Shown: piece after piece, positions 1 to 6,931 of the stretch | Layout of the letters: each line of letters starts with the position of its first letter | How positions within the stretch are numbered: the first letter of the stretch is position 1 | Notes under the pieces: generated by a model | The model's database searches: none | The model's input: the letters and a program-made list of their open reading frames with translations, nothing else | What the model was told of the DNA's origin: nothing | Assembly (NCBI GenBank): GCA_947593515.1 | Contig: CANQDQ010000005.1 | Location: 1-64,000 of the forward strand | Length of the DNA: 64,000 bases | Direction: 5' to 3' | From: an uncultured Bacteroidales bacterium | Lineage (GTDB): Bacteria > Bacteroidota > Bacteroidia > Bacteroidales > UBA11471 | Position numbers and translations under genes: made by a program

Positions 1-704
1 ACATGGCTGATGTCACCGTTGCCCTTGTCCTTTTCTACCTGCAATACGGTTTCCGCCTTGTTGTTCAACTCCGTACCGATATGCCCTCTCGCATTCTCAT
101 CCCCCTTGTTCTGATGCAGTATCGTATGGATGTGTATCTGCCTGTCGTCCGTCCACTGCATCAGTTTGGATATGATGCGTGTGGATTCACCGGGGCTGTT
201 GATGTCGTACACCATATCACGGATGCCGTCTATGATTACAAGACCAATGTCGGGAGTGTTGTAGATAGCCTGTTCTACAATCCTGATACGTTGCTCAGGC
301 GTGTATTTTCTCAAAGCGAGAAATTCAAGGTTCTCATTGTCCCTGTCATCTGGCAAGCCGGCCATCCGCAAAATGCGTGTCATGACTTTCAGGCAATGGT
401 AAGGGCTTTGCTCTGTATCAACATAAAGCACTTTCCGCTTATCTTCCGGCAGTTCCGCCACATACCGCAACACTGTGCCGTTCTTCAATGCGGCGGCTAC
501 GATAGCCGATACATTGAATGTCTTTTTACTTTTGGCTTTGCCGATGGATGCGCTGAAATTGCCCAATGTCCCAATGACAGAACCATGTACTTTGAGGATT
601 TCAGGTGCTTTCTCATAACTTTTCGACAGGCTCAAACGTGAGGCTTGCCAAAGGATAATGGCTTCTTCTGCCGATATGTCCTTAGTCTCTTTAATATAGT
701 CCAT
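1..704 (-). CDS. AAA-type ATPase of a mobile element (partial, 3' end outside window)
   Basis: This gene is absent from the ORF track because it runs off the left edge. I translated the minus strand by hand and read about 234 codons. A degenerate Walker A loop (GKAKSKKT, about residue 55) and a Walker B strand (LVIIDG, about residue 155) mark a RecA/AAA ATPase of the RepA-like type common in Bacteroides integrative elements. The probable role is DNA replication or mobilisation of the element, which is inference. An ATG lies at 710, but the GGGAGG ribosome-binding site touches it; the ATG at 704 has normal spacing and is preferred. The gene starts 14 bases after the DUF3853 gene, so they are one operon. 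The + strand ORF 3..641 is its shadow. Confidence 0.8.
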   Translation of the reverse strand, partial: MDYIKETKDISAEEAIILWQASRLSLSKSYEKAPEILKVHGSVIGTLGNFSASIGKAKSKKTFNVSAIVAAALKNGTVLRYVAELPEDKRKVLYVDTEQSPYHCLKVMTRILRMAGLPDDRDNENLEFLALRKYTPEQRIRIVEQAIYNTPDIGLVIIDGIRDMVYDINSPGESTRIISKLMQWTDDRQIHIHTILHQNKGDENARGHIGTELNNKAETVLQVEKDKGNGDISH

Positions 705-718
705 AGCCATGCCTCCCG

Positions 719-1027
719 TTATTTTCGTCCTCCTGTTTTCTTCCCGGCCAGTTCAAGGGCAAGCTCCACATCTACGATAATCTTGCGACCTATCTGGGTG
801 ATTGCCTTGTCAATCTTTCCGCTTTTCTTGATGCGGTTGGCGGTGGGCAGGCTGCACCCGAACAGTTTGGCAATGCCCAGTATTCCGTACACATACTTCC
901 TTTCTGTGTCCGTAACGGGCTGTGGCTGCATTTCCGTTTGACCGGAAGCGTGCTTGCTTAAGAATATGAACTCTTCGCCTGTCATCTGCCAGACGGGTTT
1001 TGATAATAACTCTTGAAGATTTGTCAT
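719..1027 (-). CDS. DUF3853 family helix-turn-helix protein
   Basis: A 102-aa protein matching the DUF3853 family of Bacteroidetes mobile elements. The C-terminal half (residues about 45-95) reads as an excisionase-like helix-turn-helix (GIAKLFGCSLPTANRIKKSG) followed by a basic tail, KKTGGRK. Family members sit directly upstream of the RepA-like ATPase, as here. The role is probably DNA binding in control of, or assistance to, excision or replication; no function is demonstrated for the family that I know of. The competing minus-strand ORF 810..1034 is out of frame and has no family features. Confidence 0.8.
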   Translation of the reverse strand: MTNLQELLSKPVWQMTGEEFIFLSKHASGQTEMQPQPVTDTERKYVYGILGIAKLFGCSLPTANRIKKSGKIDKAITQIGRKIIVDVELALELAGKKTGGRK

Positions 1028-1177
1028 CGTCCAATCTATTTAGTCGTTTAACAATCAGCCCTGCGCACTGGCTGTTATTTCTGTTCTCGAACGATGCAAA
1101 ATTAGGTAGGTTTGTAAGTGGTAAGGATGTGGTTAGTGCAAATGGAATATTTTATTATTTCTTTGAATATCAGACAA

Positions 1178-1211
1178 TAAAAATACCACTCAAAAATTAA
1201 TTTGAGTGGTA
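1178..1211 (-). terminator. Intrinsic terminator of the cargo operon
   Basis: An 11-bp perfect stem, taccactcaaa/tttgagtggta, with a 6-base AT loop. On the minus strand it is followed by TTTTTATTG. It lies 40 bases after the stop of the 345-aa gene. The rest of 1028-1250 holds the upstream region of the DUF3853 gene; I see no gene there, and the 66-aa + ORF is not credible. Confidence 0.75.
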
Positions 1212-1250
1212 AAAGTGGTTATTTCGTAATATGTCAGGGTATATCACGGA

Positions 1251-2288
1251 TTATCGGAATATTGCGTCCATTTCTTTGGCGAACTTCTGGTTGCTGTCAC
1301 TTGGGAAATCGGAAACAGGTTCCTTGTATTTTGACTTGTAATAGTTCTCTTCAATATCCAGCATTTTGAGGATATTCTTTTTCCAATTCTCCCTGTCAAG
1401 TTTGGGCAGTTGTTCACCCATCAGGAATATCAGGTAGCAGACACGTATTTTCTCTCTCGTTTTTATTTTCAGCTTGCATTTGCCGGGGTGCAGATTCATA
1501 CAAGCATAGAAATCATATTCGGAAATATTCTCGAATTGTTCTCCTACGCAGGTCGTGTAAACGTGCGAAAGCAACTCCATGTCGAAATATTCGTGTTGTT
1601 CCTCTTTGGGTGCTTCTTCTTGCATATCGGGTTCGCTTGGCTTGGTTAGCTCTTCCGGTTTATCTTTAGCTACGGGAATATATTTTGCTAATATTTCCAT
1701 AAAATGGAAACTCAATTTATAAATATCTCCGCAGCAGTTCTCTATATATTGGAAAGCCTCTTTTCTTGCTTGCTTTTGCAATTCATAAAGCCTGTTCAGT
1801 TCTTCTTTTTCTTTCTCATATTCAGCCTTGCAGCGTTCATATTCCTTTTCGGCTTGCTTTTCTTCTTCTGCCGTATGTTCCCTGTAACCAATAAAATCAT
1901 ATCTGTTATATGCCTCGTTCAAAGGCTTGTTTAGTCTTTGTGTAACCTCCAGTTGTTCCTCTATATCAATATTATATCTATCAGCGAAATGGTAGCACAC
2001 ACGAGAAATTATCTCATCATCAAGCAATGGATATTTTTCGTAAAGCATCATGTTTTTCTCTATCTCGGCTCTTAGACTGTCGAGAATCAGAGTGTACTGT
2101 TCTTTCTGCTTGTCAAGTACCAATTCAAGGATAGCGGCTTCAAAAGCTTTTGTGTCATTGTATTGCTTGTAGAAGTTCGTGATGAATTTCTGCTTGTCAA
2201 AAGAAAAAGTATGGCTTACAATAAAGTCACTGTATATTCGGTTGAGTTCACCGTATTGGGGAATCATAATCAGTATTTCTCCTGCCAT
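1251..2288 (-). CDS. Unknown coiled-coil-rich protein, mobile-element cargo
   Basis: A 345-aa soluble, charged protein that I do not recognise. A long Lys/Glu-rich heptad-like stretch (about residues 135-180) suggests a coiled coil, and a second acidic segment follows near 215-235. There is no signal peptide or membrane segment. The annotated ATG at 2288 may be replaced by Met8 at 2267 (MIPQYGEL), which has AGGAG 11 bases upstream. It starts 11 bases after the yhcG-like gene, so the two are co-transcribed, and it ends at a terminator. Partnership with the nuclease-like protein is inference from the operon only. The AT-rich composition matches the rest of the element and not the chromosome. 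Confidence 0.7.
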   Translation of the reverse strand: MAGEILIMIPQYGELNRIYSDFIVSHTFSFDKQKFITNFYKQYNDTKAFEAAILELVLDKQKEQYTLILDSLRAEIEKNMMLYEKYPLLDDEIISRVCYHFADRYNIDIEEQLEVTQRLNKPLNEAYNRYDFIGYREHTAEEEKQAEKEYERCKAEYEKEKEELNRLYELQKQARKEAFQYIENCCGDIYKLSFHFMEILAKYIPVAKDKPEELTKPSEPDMQEEAPKEEQHEYFDMELLSHVYTTCVGEQFENISEYDFYACMNLHPGKCKLKIKTREKIRVCYLIFLMGEQLPKLDRENWKKNILKMLDIEENYYKSKYKEPVSDFPSDSNQKFAKEMDAIFR

Positions 2289-2299
2289 ATATCTTGGGT

Positions 2300-3589
2300 T
2301 TATGGATTTTTGTCTTTATCAAGAAAGGAAGCCAGTTCTTCTTCCACTTCTTCTATACTTGGCAGAGCCGATTTTAAGTTTTCAGGTATAGCCTTGCTCA
2401 GTTGGTAATCGCTGATGCCTATCGGCTGGTCATAGCCTGTCAATGCGTATTGTGCTACAACTTCGTCTTTTCCCTTGCACAGCAACAACCCGATAGTCTT
2501 GTTGTCATTCTCTCCCCTCAGTTTATCATCCACCACATTGATGTAGAAGTTCAGTTGTCCTGCATACTCCGGTTTGAATGGGGTAGCCTTTAATTCTACC
2601 ACGATATATGCGTGCAACGGAATGGAATATAGAATCAGGTCGGCAAAGAAATCGCTGTTTCCGACTTGGAAGTGCTTCTGCCGGGCAACGAAGGCAAAAC
2701 CGTTGCCCATTTCCAACAGGTAGCGGGTAACGTGTTTCACCAGCTGTTCTTCAATATCCCTTTCGTCTGCTTTTTCTTTGGCTCCTGCCAAATCAAAGAT
2801 GTACGGGTCTTTGAGTAGGTAATTGGCAAGGTCGCTTTGTGGAGCCGGAAGTGTGGTCGTGAAATTGTTTACCTTGTTGTTGCTGATTTGTCGGCTATAC
2901 AAATCACTGTCAATTTGCATTTTCAATACATTGCTGCTCCATCCCATTTCCACAGACTGCTTCATGTACCAGTAGCTTAGACCTAAAGGTAGCGAACTGT
3001 CAAGTATAGTCATTTGGCTTGTCCAGTTTATTTTGGCTATAGGAGAGGTCAAGAAAACTTCTTCTATTTCCCTGATTCCCATCCTGTAAATGGCAGACAC
3101 GGTTTTTCCCACATCTTCAAATTGCGCAGGAACTTCCTGCGTAATTGCTAATGATTGACAATCAATCGATTGTATTTGCGCAGTAAGTTCCTGCGTAAAT
3201 TGCTTGTCATTCAGTTTTAATACTTCATTGGTCACACTCTGTATGGTTGGGACAGACAGGCTTGCATCTGTTTCTATGAAACTTTGCAACGCTCTTAAAG
3301 GATATGCTTTTGCAAACTGGCACATATAGGTAAGGTTACGTTCCGAATAGCCTTTCTTTTCAGGGTAATGCAGTCGGATAGCCTTTGCCAACTGCTTGAT
3401 GATTTTGCTTCCCCATCCGTGCAGCTGCTGGTGATAAAGGATGTAATTGCCTATCTTCCAGTAATGGAACAGCATTTGTGCATTGGCTGCAACAATCAGC
3501 CTTACTTGTGCCTGTTCTATTTCCGAACCGACCGCTTGTATGAATGCATCAAAATTCGTTTTCTCTATGTTGGATTCCTTGTTGCTCAT
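2300..3589 (-). CDS. YhcG-like DUF1016/PDDEXK nuclease-fold protein
   Basis: A 429-aa protein with the DUF1016 N-terminal domain (about residues 15-200; YWKIGNYI, GWGSKIIKQLAK, YSERNLTYM) and a C-terminal PDDEXK nuclease-fold domain (about 290-420). Visible candidate catalytic residues are the Asp of NSDFFADLILY and the Glu-Lys pair of VVELKATPFKPEY. Family length is about 340-370 aa; the extra length is partly a linker with a repeated TQE-AQ peptide (see the repeat entry). The family is frequent in mobile elements and next to restriction systems, but its cellular role is not settled. It is co-transcribed with the unknown gene downstream. The integrase gene lies upstream. Confidence 0.85.
   Translation of the reverse strand: MSNKESNIEKTNFDAFIQAVGSEIEQAQVRLIVAANAQMLFHYWKIGNYILYHQQLHGWGSKIIKQLAKAIRLHYPEKKGYSERNLTYMCQFAKAYPLRALQSFIETDASLSVPTIQSVTNEVLKLNDKQFTQELTAQIQSIDCQSLAITQEVPAQFEDVGKTVSAIYRMGIREIEEVFLTSPIAKINWTSQMTILDSSLPLGLSYWYMKQSVEMGWSSNVLKMQIDSDLYSRQISNNKVNNFTTTLPAPQSDLANYLLKDPYIFDLAGAKEKADERDIEEQLVKHVTRYLLEMGNGFAFVARQKHFQVGNSDFFADLILYSIPLHAYIVVELKATPFKPEYAGQLNFYINVVDDKLRGENDNKTIGLLLCKGKDEVVAQYALTGYDQPIGISDYQLSKAIPENLKSALPSIEEVEEELASFLDKDKNP
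3124..3198. repeat. Pair of palindromic 21-bp repeats inside the yhcG-like gene
   Basis: Two 21-base units starting at 3124 and 3178 agree at 19 of 21 positions and lie 54 bases (18 codons) apart, in frame. Unit 1 contains the perfect palindrome CGCAGGAACTTCCTGCG; unit 2 has it with mismatches. Between them is a third small hairpin, ACAATC-aatc-GATTGT (3158-3173). The protein keeps its frame and gains a TQELTAQ/TQEVPAQ repeat. Confidence 0.75.
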
Positions 3590-3652
3590 ATTGTGATGAT
3601 AATTTCTACAAATATAGTCATTGGTAACTATCTATGAAACTGTTTGATACTT

Positions 3653-4936
3653 TTATAGTTGATTAAACTTGTTCATGGCATTTGCCTTAATATCATCCGC
3701 TATGTCAATGTAGGGTTTCATAGCTTTGTAGTCGCTGTGTCCCGTCCATTTCATGACCACCTGTGCCGGGATTCCGAGAGCCAGCGCATTGCAGATGAAT
3801 GTCCTTCTTCCTGCATGGGTACTGAGCAAAGCGTATTTGGGTGTGACTTCATCAATACGTTCATTTCCCTTGTAGTAGGTTTCCCGTACAGGCTCGTTGA
3901 TTTCTGCCAGTTCGCCCAGCTCTTTCAGGTAATCGTTCATCTTCTGGTTGCTGATGACGGGCAGAGCCATGTAATTCTCGAAATGGATGTCCTTGTATTT
4001 GTCCAGTATGGCTTTGCTGTATTTGTTCAGTTCAATCGTCAGGCTGTCGGCAGTCTTGACTGTGGTTATTTCGATGTGGTCGGACTTCACATCGCTTCTT
4101 TTCAGATTGCGAACATCCGAATACCGCAAACTCGTAAAGCAGCAGAACAGGAAAACATCACGCACACGTTCCAGGTATTGCTTATCCTTGGGTATCTGGT
4201 AGTCTTTCAGCTTGTTCAGTTCATCCCAAGTCAGGAAGATTACTTTTTTCGAGGTGGTTTTCAGTTTCGGTTTGAACGTATCGTATGCAATGTTCTGATG
4301 ATGTCCTTTCTTGAAGCTCCAGCGCAGGAACCATTTGAGGAATCCCATTTGCTTGCCGATGGTGCTGTTTCTCATATCCTTGGTGTCACGCAGGAAGTTG
4401 ACGTATTCGTTCAATCCAAACTCGTTGAAATAGTTGAACGTTGCATCCTCCTTGAACTCTTTGAGGTGGTTCCTCACTGCTGCAAATTTTTCATAGGTGG
4501 ATGCCGTCCAGTTATTCTGGTTACCGCACTCTTTTACAAACTCATCGAACACCTCCCAAAAGCTGACAGGGGCTTCTTCCGGCTGTTCTTCGCTGGTGTC
4601 TTTCATTCTCATGTTGAAAGCTTCCTTCAACTGTTGGGTCGTTGGCATGACCTCCTGCACCTCAAATTCCTTGAAAATATTCTGGATTTCGGCATAGTAT
4701 TTCAGCAAGTCCGTATTGATTTCGGCTGCACTTTGCTTTAGCTTGTTGGTACATCCGTTCTTTACCCGCTGCTTATCTGCATCCCATTTGGCTACGTCAA
4801 TCCGGTAGCCCGTTGTAAACTCGATGCGTTGGCTGGCAAAGATGACACGCATACGGATGGGTACGTTCTCTACGATTGGCACACCGTTCTTTTTCCGGCT
4901 CTCCAATGCAAAAATGATGTTGCGCTTGATATTCAT
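3653..4936 (-). CDS. Tyrosine site-specific recombinase (integrase), NBU-type
   Basis: A 427-aa tyrosine recombinase that would integrate and excise the element. The N-terminal arm-binding domain (about 1-90), SAM-like core-binding domain (about 125-215) and catalytic domain (about 235-420) are recognisable. Catalytic residues seen are Arg in FTSLRYSDVRNL, the HAGRR box, the His of WTGHSDYK, and the Tyr in KPYIDIAD. The track ORF starts at 4978, but the ATG at 4936 (MNIKRN) is chosen because a promoter covers 4964-4994. The gene lies 160 bases from an NBU1-type att core, and length and position fit IntN1-like enzymes. The long + ORF 3659..4741 is a shadow. Confidence 0.92.
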   Translation of the reverse strand: MNIKRNIIFALESRKKNGVPIVENVPIRMRVIFASQRIEFTTGYRIDVAKWDADKQRVKNGCTNKLKQSAAEINTDLLKYYAEIQNIFKEFEVQEVMPTTQQLKEAFNMRMKDTSEEQPEEAPVSFWEVFDEFVKECGNQNNWTASTYEKFAAVRNHLKEFKEDATFNYFNEFGLNEYVNFLRDTKDMRNSTIGKQMGFLKWFLRWSFKKGHHQNIAYDTFKPKLKTTSKKVIFLTWDELNKLKDYQIPKDKQYLERVRDVFLFCCFTSLRYSDVRNLKRSDVKSDHIEITTVKTADSLTIELNKYSKAILDKYKDIHFENYMALPVISNQKMNDYLKELGELAEINEPVRETYYKGNERIDEVTPKYALLSTHAGRRTFICNALALGIPAQVVMKWTGHSDYKAMKPYIDIADDIKANAMNKFNQL

Positions 4937-4994
4937 AATTGGGTGCGTTTGAAATTCTACACCCAAATATACACCCAATTATTGAGATAGCAAA
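4937..4994 (-). promoter_or_regulatory. Integrase promoter overlaid by AATTGGGTG repeats
   Basis: On the minus strand, TTTG (4991-4994), 19 bases, then TATATTTG (4964-4971) is a textbook Bacteroidetes promoter. AATTGGGTG lies between the two boxes (4972-4980), a near copy, ATTTGGGTG, overlaps the end of the -7 box (4960-4968), and an inverted copy abuts the start codon (4937-4945). The layout suggests operator sites or integrase arm sites. Confidence 0.7.
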
Positions 4995-5095
4995 AGACAT
5001 TTAGAAACATTTAGTTTTACTCTATGTTGTAATTTGCACTTGATTATCAGCCGTTTGCAGTTTTATGATATTCTGTGAAAGTATAAGTTCGAGAG

Positions 5096-5110
5096 CCTGT
5101 CTCTCCGCCA
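5096..5110 (+). other. Attachment site core: tRNA 3' end left by integration (NBU1-type)
   Basis: CCTGTCTCTCCGCCA has the form of a tRNA 3' T-stem, acceptor stem and CCA, and GTTCGA just before it mimics the T loop, but no cloverleaf exists upstream. As I recall, NBU1 recombines at CCTGTCTCTCCGC in the 3' end of a tRNA-Leu gene. The intact tRNA should lie beyond the far end of the element. Bases right of 5110 are chromosome. The rest of 4995-5255 holds no gene. Confidence 0.75.
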
Positions 5111-5166
5111 ATACGGCAGATAGTAAATTAATCGACGCTAAAAAATCGCAAAATTATTGTTATTGT

Positions 5167-5197
5167 TTTGTCAATTCAGAAGAATCGACTATTTTTG
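5167..5197 (+). promoter_or_regulatory. Promoter of the STAS/GHKL operon
   Basis: TTTG (5167-5170), 19 bases, TATTTTTG (5190-5197) matches the Bacteroidetes primary-sigma consensus exactly. Transcription would begin near 5203, about 50 bases before the ATG at 5256. Confidence 0.8.
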
Positions 5198-5255
5198 TAA
5201 TGAATAGCGGCAGACGCGTAAAGTAAGATTTCGTAAACGTTTTTGCCTAACTTGT

Positions 5256-6146
5256 ATGGAAATAAAAATAGAAGCCAATATCAAGGATAATCGAATGTCT
5301 GACGGATTATTCAATGCAATGACGGTAATCCATCAAATTAATAATCTGCCGGAAGAAAGCATAAATCTCGATTTTTCGGGCGTTAAATTCGTTACACCTT
5401 TGTATGTTTTGCCATTGGTCATATATCTACATGGTTGCGGACGAAATATAACGATTGCCAACGAAAATAATTATTTACAAACCATACTGTTCTCGCAAGG
5501 TTTGCAACCGGACAAGATGCGCAGAAGCGAATTTCTTGCCATCATGGAAAAATATTCGTTGAAAACATATACCCCTATTATAAGTTTTCCGGCGACAAAA
5601 GAGCGTGATGATGAGAAAGATGCAATCATATCGACGGTGGAATCTATCATTGCACGGCAATTGAATTTAAGTACGAATATTGTAACAGGAATCAAATATA
5701 TATTGGGCGAATGTGTGGATAATATAATTCAGCACGCCAATTCGGAACGGGGTTATATTATTGCACAGTCTTATCCGACAAAAAAGTATCTCGATATTTG
5801 TATTGCAGATAATGGTATTACCTTATTAGGCAGTTATAAAGCGGCAGCCAACAATGAAATCAAAACCGATATCGACGCCATACAGGCTGCCAACAGGGGT
5901 GTTTCGACTAAAAATCTTCCGAATGCCGAGAATCGGGGATACGGTATCATAACGTCGAAAAAAATGTTGATAAAAGGTTTGAGCGGAACTTTCGTCATGA
6001 TGTCGGGAAATTCCGTGTATCTTTACAATGATTCTTTCGACACGTTTATCGAGATGCCGCAAGAAATTCGCTGGCAAGGAACTATAATCGGTTTGCGAAT
6101 ACCGTACAATAATAAGTCGTTCCAATATATTCATTATGTCGAATAA
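5256..6146 (+). CDS. STAS-like/GHKL ATPase fusion protein, probable signalling switch
   Basis: A 296-aa cytoplasmic protein. Residues about 1-105 look like a STAS-type domain (LDFSGVKFVTPLYVLP). Residues about 130-290 form a GHKL (histidine-kinase-like) ATPase: the N box is ECVDNIIQHA and the G1 box is CIADNGITLLG, with a glycine-rich NRGYGI segment later. No phospho-acceptor His or membrane segment is visible, so it resembles an RsbW/SpoIIAB-type anti-sigma kinase rather than a sensor kinase. The next gene, 18 bases on, encodes a free STAS-like protein and shares the DFSGVKF motif. The role as a partner-switch pair is inference; the target is unknown. Confidence 0.7.
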   Translation: MEIKIEANIKDNRMSDGLFNAMTVIHQINNLPEESINLDFSGVKFVTPLYVLPLVIYLHGCGRNITIANENNYLQTILFSQGLQPDKMRRSEFLAIMEKYSLKTYTPIISFPATKERDDEKDAIISTVESIIARQLNLSTNIVTGIKYILGECVDNIIQHANSERGYIIAQSYPTKKYLDICIADNGITLLGSYKAAANNEIKTDIDAIQAANRGVSTKNLPNAENRGYGIITSKKMLIKGLSGTFVMMSGNSVYLYNDSFDTFIEMPQEIRWQGTIIGLRIPYNNKSFQYIHYVE

Positions 6147-6164
6147 TTATAGTAGCTTTGCGAT

Positions 6165-6524
6165 ATGAAACCAACAGTTATTGATATAACGACCGTATTA
6201 AGTCCGGAACTTAAATCGAGATTTGCCGTCAAGGATTTGTTTCTGTTTATTCAGAATACGGGCAGTCGATCTGTAACCGTCGATTTTTCCGGTGTAAAGT
6301 TTGCCACAAGAAGTTTCATCGACGAATATTACAACACTATTGTAAAGGGGGCAGCATCTTCCATTCGGATTGAAACGATAAATATACCGGAAGATATTCA
6401 AATGATTTTCACGGCGGTGGAACGGACGCAGAATAAAACGAAAAGTGCCCGGTCGAAAAGCGGTGTGATAAAGTGCCGGACATTTGTCGATGTGCAGCGA
6501 GTGTTTAGTGATCTGCCTTTATAA
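6165..6524 (+). CDS. STAS-like (DUF4325-type) protein
   Basis: A 119-aa protein with VTVDFSGVKFATRSFIDEYY at residues about 37-56, the signature of DUF4325/STAS-like proteins, which are usually paired with a GHKL ATPase as here. The C-terminal 30 residues are basic. It probably binds or regulates the upstream ATPase. No DNA-binding domain is visible. Co-transcribed with the preceding gene; no clear terminator follows. Confidence 0.7.
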   Translation: MKPTVIDITTVLSPELKSRFAVKDLFLFIQNTGSRSVTVDFSGVKFATRSFIDEYYNTIVKGAASSIRIETINIPEDIQMIFTAVERTQNKTKSARSKSGVIKCRTFVDVQRVFSDLPL

Positions 6525-6537
6525 GAAAAAGTAGTAA

Positions 6538-6744
6538 AGAAATATTGGCTGTTTAGCCTTGACTACCACTCTTGTGTTCCTGACCTCCTGTAAAGATGAC
6601 GACGCTCCAAGTATCGAAGAGGAGAGTGCGCTCGAGAACCCGACTTCGCCCGAAGCCGCTTTCGACGAACGTGTTGCATATCCGTACACGGCAGCGGCAG
6701 TTCGGTGTTATGACGTTGCAGGGGTTAATTGTGTGGAGAAATGA
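6538..6744 (+). pseudogene. Decayed lipoprotein gene (N-terminal relic)
   Basis: Reading from 6538 gives NIGCLALTTTLVFLTSCKDD, a hydrophobic signal and lipobox Cys followed by Asp, typical of a Bacteroidetes lipoprotein. There is no usable start: in-frame TAG and TAA codons (6532-6537) immediately precede it, and the reading frame ends after about 68 codons with no folded domain. The track proposes a TTG start at 6559, which would cut the signal peptide. The whole gap 6525-6931 holds nothing else but the promoter of the next gene. Confidence 0.55.
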
Positions 6745-6835
6745 GAACTCGAATTCATACCGTCCATATGAGATAACGGATAGGTCGAGAGTCCCAGCTT
6801 TTTTTAGTTTTATTTCAAAATAGTTTTCCGGTAAT

Positions 6836-6866
6836 TTTGACGGAACGATTTTTTCTTGTAATTTTG
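6836..6866 (+). promoter_or_regulatory. Promoter of the polysaccharide export pair
   Basis: TTTG (6836-6839), 19 bases, TAATTTTG (6859-6866). A second TAATTTTG at 6832-6839 could serve as an alternative -7 element. The start codon is 65 bases downstream. Confidence 0.75.
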
Positions 6867-6931
6867 TGCACGATTTTTATGGGAAAGAGCGAGAGAACGT
6901 TTATCTTAGAATGAAAAACAATAGTTGATTT

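Noticed and set aside
3659-4741. 360-aa plus-strand ORF
   Set aside because: Shadow of the integrase, whose catalytic motifs are clear on the other strand.
5080-5110. Intact tRNA gene ending in CCGCCA
   Set aside because: Only the T-loop-like and acceptor 3' part exists; no anticodon arm or 5' acceptor strand can be found upstream.
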